From: Phyto melanocephala | Lineage: Eukaryota; Arthropoda; Insecta; Diptera; Rhinophoridae | Reading direction: 5' to 3' | Assembly: GCA_941918925.1 (NCBI GenBank) | Contig: OW799236.1 | Coordinates: 64,442,685-64,506,684, forward strand | Length of the DNA: 64,000 bases | Shown here: positions 50,701 through 53,700 of the stretch, one piece after another | How positions within the stretch are numbered: the stretch's first letter is position 1 | How the letters are laid out: every line of letters begins with the position of its first letter | Made by a program: the position numbers and the translations under genes | The notes under the pieces: model-generated | Seen by the model: the letters and a program-made list of their open reading frames with translations, nothing else | Database searches by the model: none | What the model was told of the DNA's origin: nothing

Positions 50701-53700
50701 AGAAACATCGGTACATAAACACCTGAGATATGAGCAAAAACCCACGACCACCTTGATTTTTTTTCACAAAAACAACATTACAACAACAACATACATACAT
50801 ACAAACGTGTATACTGGTTAGAGTAACCGTGGCATTGAATCCCAGCTGAGCCAAAAAAAAAATTTTTTATATTTTTTTTAAATTTTTTTTTAAATTTTTT
50901 TTTAATTTTTTTTTTATTTTTTATTTAATATATTATTTATATTTTTATTATTTTTTTTAAATTTTTTTAAAATTTTTTTTTTAATTTTTTATTTTTTTTT
51001 GTTTTATTATTTATATTAATTATTTTTAAAAAAATTTTTTTTTTTTAATTTTTTTTTAAATTTTTTTCTTAAATTTTTTTTTATATTTTTTTTTTATTTT
51101 TTTTTTTAAATTTTTTTTTTATTTTTTGTTAACATACATACGTAAATTTATAATTTTACAATGGGATGTTTTTATATATGTGTGTTTTTTACATGTATGT
51201 ACGTATTTTATATGAGATGAATGGTGATACAAACAATTGTTATTGCATGACTTCACGTTGTGAAGGGTATATAAGATTCAGCAGGGCCGAATATAGCACT
51301 GTTACTTGTTTTTTTTAATTTTTTTTTTATTTTTTTTTGTTTTACATTAATTATATATATTTTAATTATTTTTTTAAATTTTTTTTTTTAATTTTTTTTT
51401 TTAAATTTTTTTTTTTAAATTTTTTTTTAAATTTTTTTTTTTTTTTAACAAACATACGTAAATTTATAATTTTACAATGGGATGTTTTTTATATATGTAT
51501 ATTTTTTATATGTATGTACGTATTTCATATGAGATGAATGGTGATACAAACTACTGTTATTGCATGACTACACGTTGTGAAGGGTATATAAGATTCGGCA
51601 CGGCCGAATATAGCGCTCTTACTTGTTTTATATATGGACTTTGACGAGAAAAATATTAAAAAAATGTAACAAGTAAGAGTGCTAAATTCGGCCGTGCCGA
51701 ATCTGATAATACCCTTCACCGTCATGTACATAAGTATACTCCCACATCGTATCTCAACCCATTATACGCCATTTTTCTTTATTATTTCCGACGCCATCCT
51801 CGACTTTGAATTTTTACGTAGTTATCTGTATTCTACTAGTCAAGCCTTTTCATTTGATACCAATATTGACGGGGTTCAAGAAGTTACATATTAAAATACC
51901 AGATTTGGCTCATATATAAATTTTTTGTCCGCCATTTTGTAGTGGCGGCCAACATGAATTTAAATTTTTTATAGTGCTTATATTGCGCTCCCCGGTAGAC
52001 TAGTCAGTAGTGTGCTTGTCTGCTAGTTTGGAGGTTGCGGGTTCGATTCCCGCCAGAGACTCTTGAATTGTCTGCTTCTCTTCTCTCTTTTTTATTTTTA
52101 CTTTTCTATTCAGGTATCACAAAGGGATCAATATAATGGACCCAATTTTTAATATTAGTGGTAAAAATCTATATATATAAAAGTGAAACTCTGTGTGTGT
52201 GTGTGTTAGCTATAGACTCCGAAACTGTAAAACCGATCGGACTCAAACTTTGGCAAGTTGTTGTACACATACTAGGGAGTGTTTATGGATGGAAAAAAGT
52301 GGGCGGGGCCACGCCCATAAAAATTAGTTATCAGTTTTAGCTACTTGCACTTGACCGATTTTTCTGAAACTTTGCACACATATCGAGCTGTCATGACAAA
52401 GTAATTTTGTGATAAGAAAAGTGGGCGGACCACGCCCCTAAAAAAGTTTTAGTTTTGAGGTACTTGCAGTGGACCGATTTTTCTGAAACTTTGCACACAT
52501 ACTAAGCTGTCATAACCATATAATTTTGTGATTAGAAAAGTGGGCAGGGCCACGCCCATAAAAAAAGGTTATAATTTTGAGGTACTTGCACCAGACCGAT
52601 TTTTCTGAAACTTTGCACACATATGACTTTATAATTTCGTGATAAAAAAAGTGGGCGGGGCCACGCCCATTAAAAATAAGTTATCAGTTTTAGCTACTTG
52701 CACTGGACGAATTTTCTGAAACTTTGCAAACATACTGAGCTGTCATGACTTTACACTTTCGTCATTAGAAAAGTGGGCAGTGCCACGCCCATTAAAAAAT
52801 TAGTTATCAGTTTTAGCTACTAGCACTTGACCGATTTTTCTGAAACTTTGCACACATATCGAGCTGTCATGACTAAATAATTTCGTGATAGGAAAAGTGG
52901 GCGGGGCCACACCCCTAAAAAAGTTTTAATATTGAGGTACTTGCACTGGACCGATTTTTCTGAAACTTTGCACACATATTGAGCTGTCATGACTTTACAA
53001 TTTCGTGATTAGAAAAGTGGGCAATGCCACGCCTATAAAAAAAATTATAATTTTTAGGTTTTTGTACTTGATATTCAACTAAAATTCAGAATGCATTTCG
53101 ATTCATTAAGGGGCGTAGCAACGCGCGCCGGGTTTGGCTAGTATGGGAATAAAAAAAAGAGGCAGTCGTGTTTATTTGCTCATATCACAGAAAGTTATGG
53201 GGCGATTGTGCTGAATTTCAATAGCGATTCATTCCCGAATATTTCCAAAAGATTGATTGATTGAAAATCGTAGAGATTACAAACGGATTGACAAATCTAT
53301 ATATACCCGTAGGTGAAGGGTATAATAAGCTGTTTCTGTATCGTTGCCTTGTAAAGTAATCCACATAAGTTTTTACCGAAGAAGTTACTACAAAAATTTA
53401 CGTAAAGACAAATAAAGCTCTTAGTCTTTGTACTTATTATCTTTAAGGTCTTCAAGGTAAATAATTGTATCAACTATACCGAAATTGTAATTTAAAATTG
53501 ATACAGTCTCTTAAATTCTTTGTTAATTGATGCAATTATCTTCGTTTAAATTTTATTTGTCGTAGGACCCACTTTAATTTAGTTTTTATAGACATTTGCA
53601 AATAAAAATAACATGTGCTTTTATATAATCATTTTTTAAAAAAAATATAATAGAAAAATTGCAAAGGAATAATTCCTATAGATGTCTATTTTAAATACAG

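Larger units (their letters stand above)
51668..53332 (+). mobile_element. DINE/HINE-like element, subfamily 2, copy I, with two nested insertions
   Basis: The head acaagtaagagtgctaaatt and tail ggtgaagggtataata match copy D (26768-27786). The middle is interrupted by a tRNA-derived SINE-like unit (51985-52140) and a Helitron (52168-53141). Part of the core after the Helitron is deleted compared with copy D: the cacggacagacgg block is missing. Confidence 0.7.

Noticed and set aside
51988..52063. Functional tRNA gene
   Set aside because: The A and B boxes and T-stem are good, but the acceptor stem does not pair and the copy sits inside a repeat, so a tRNA-derived SINE fits better.
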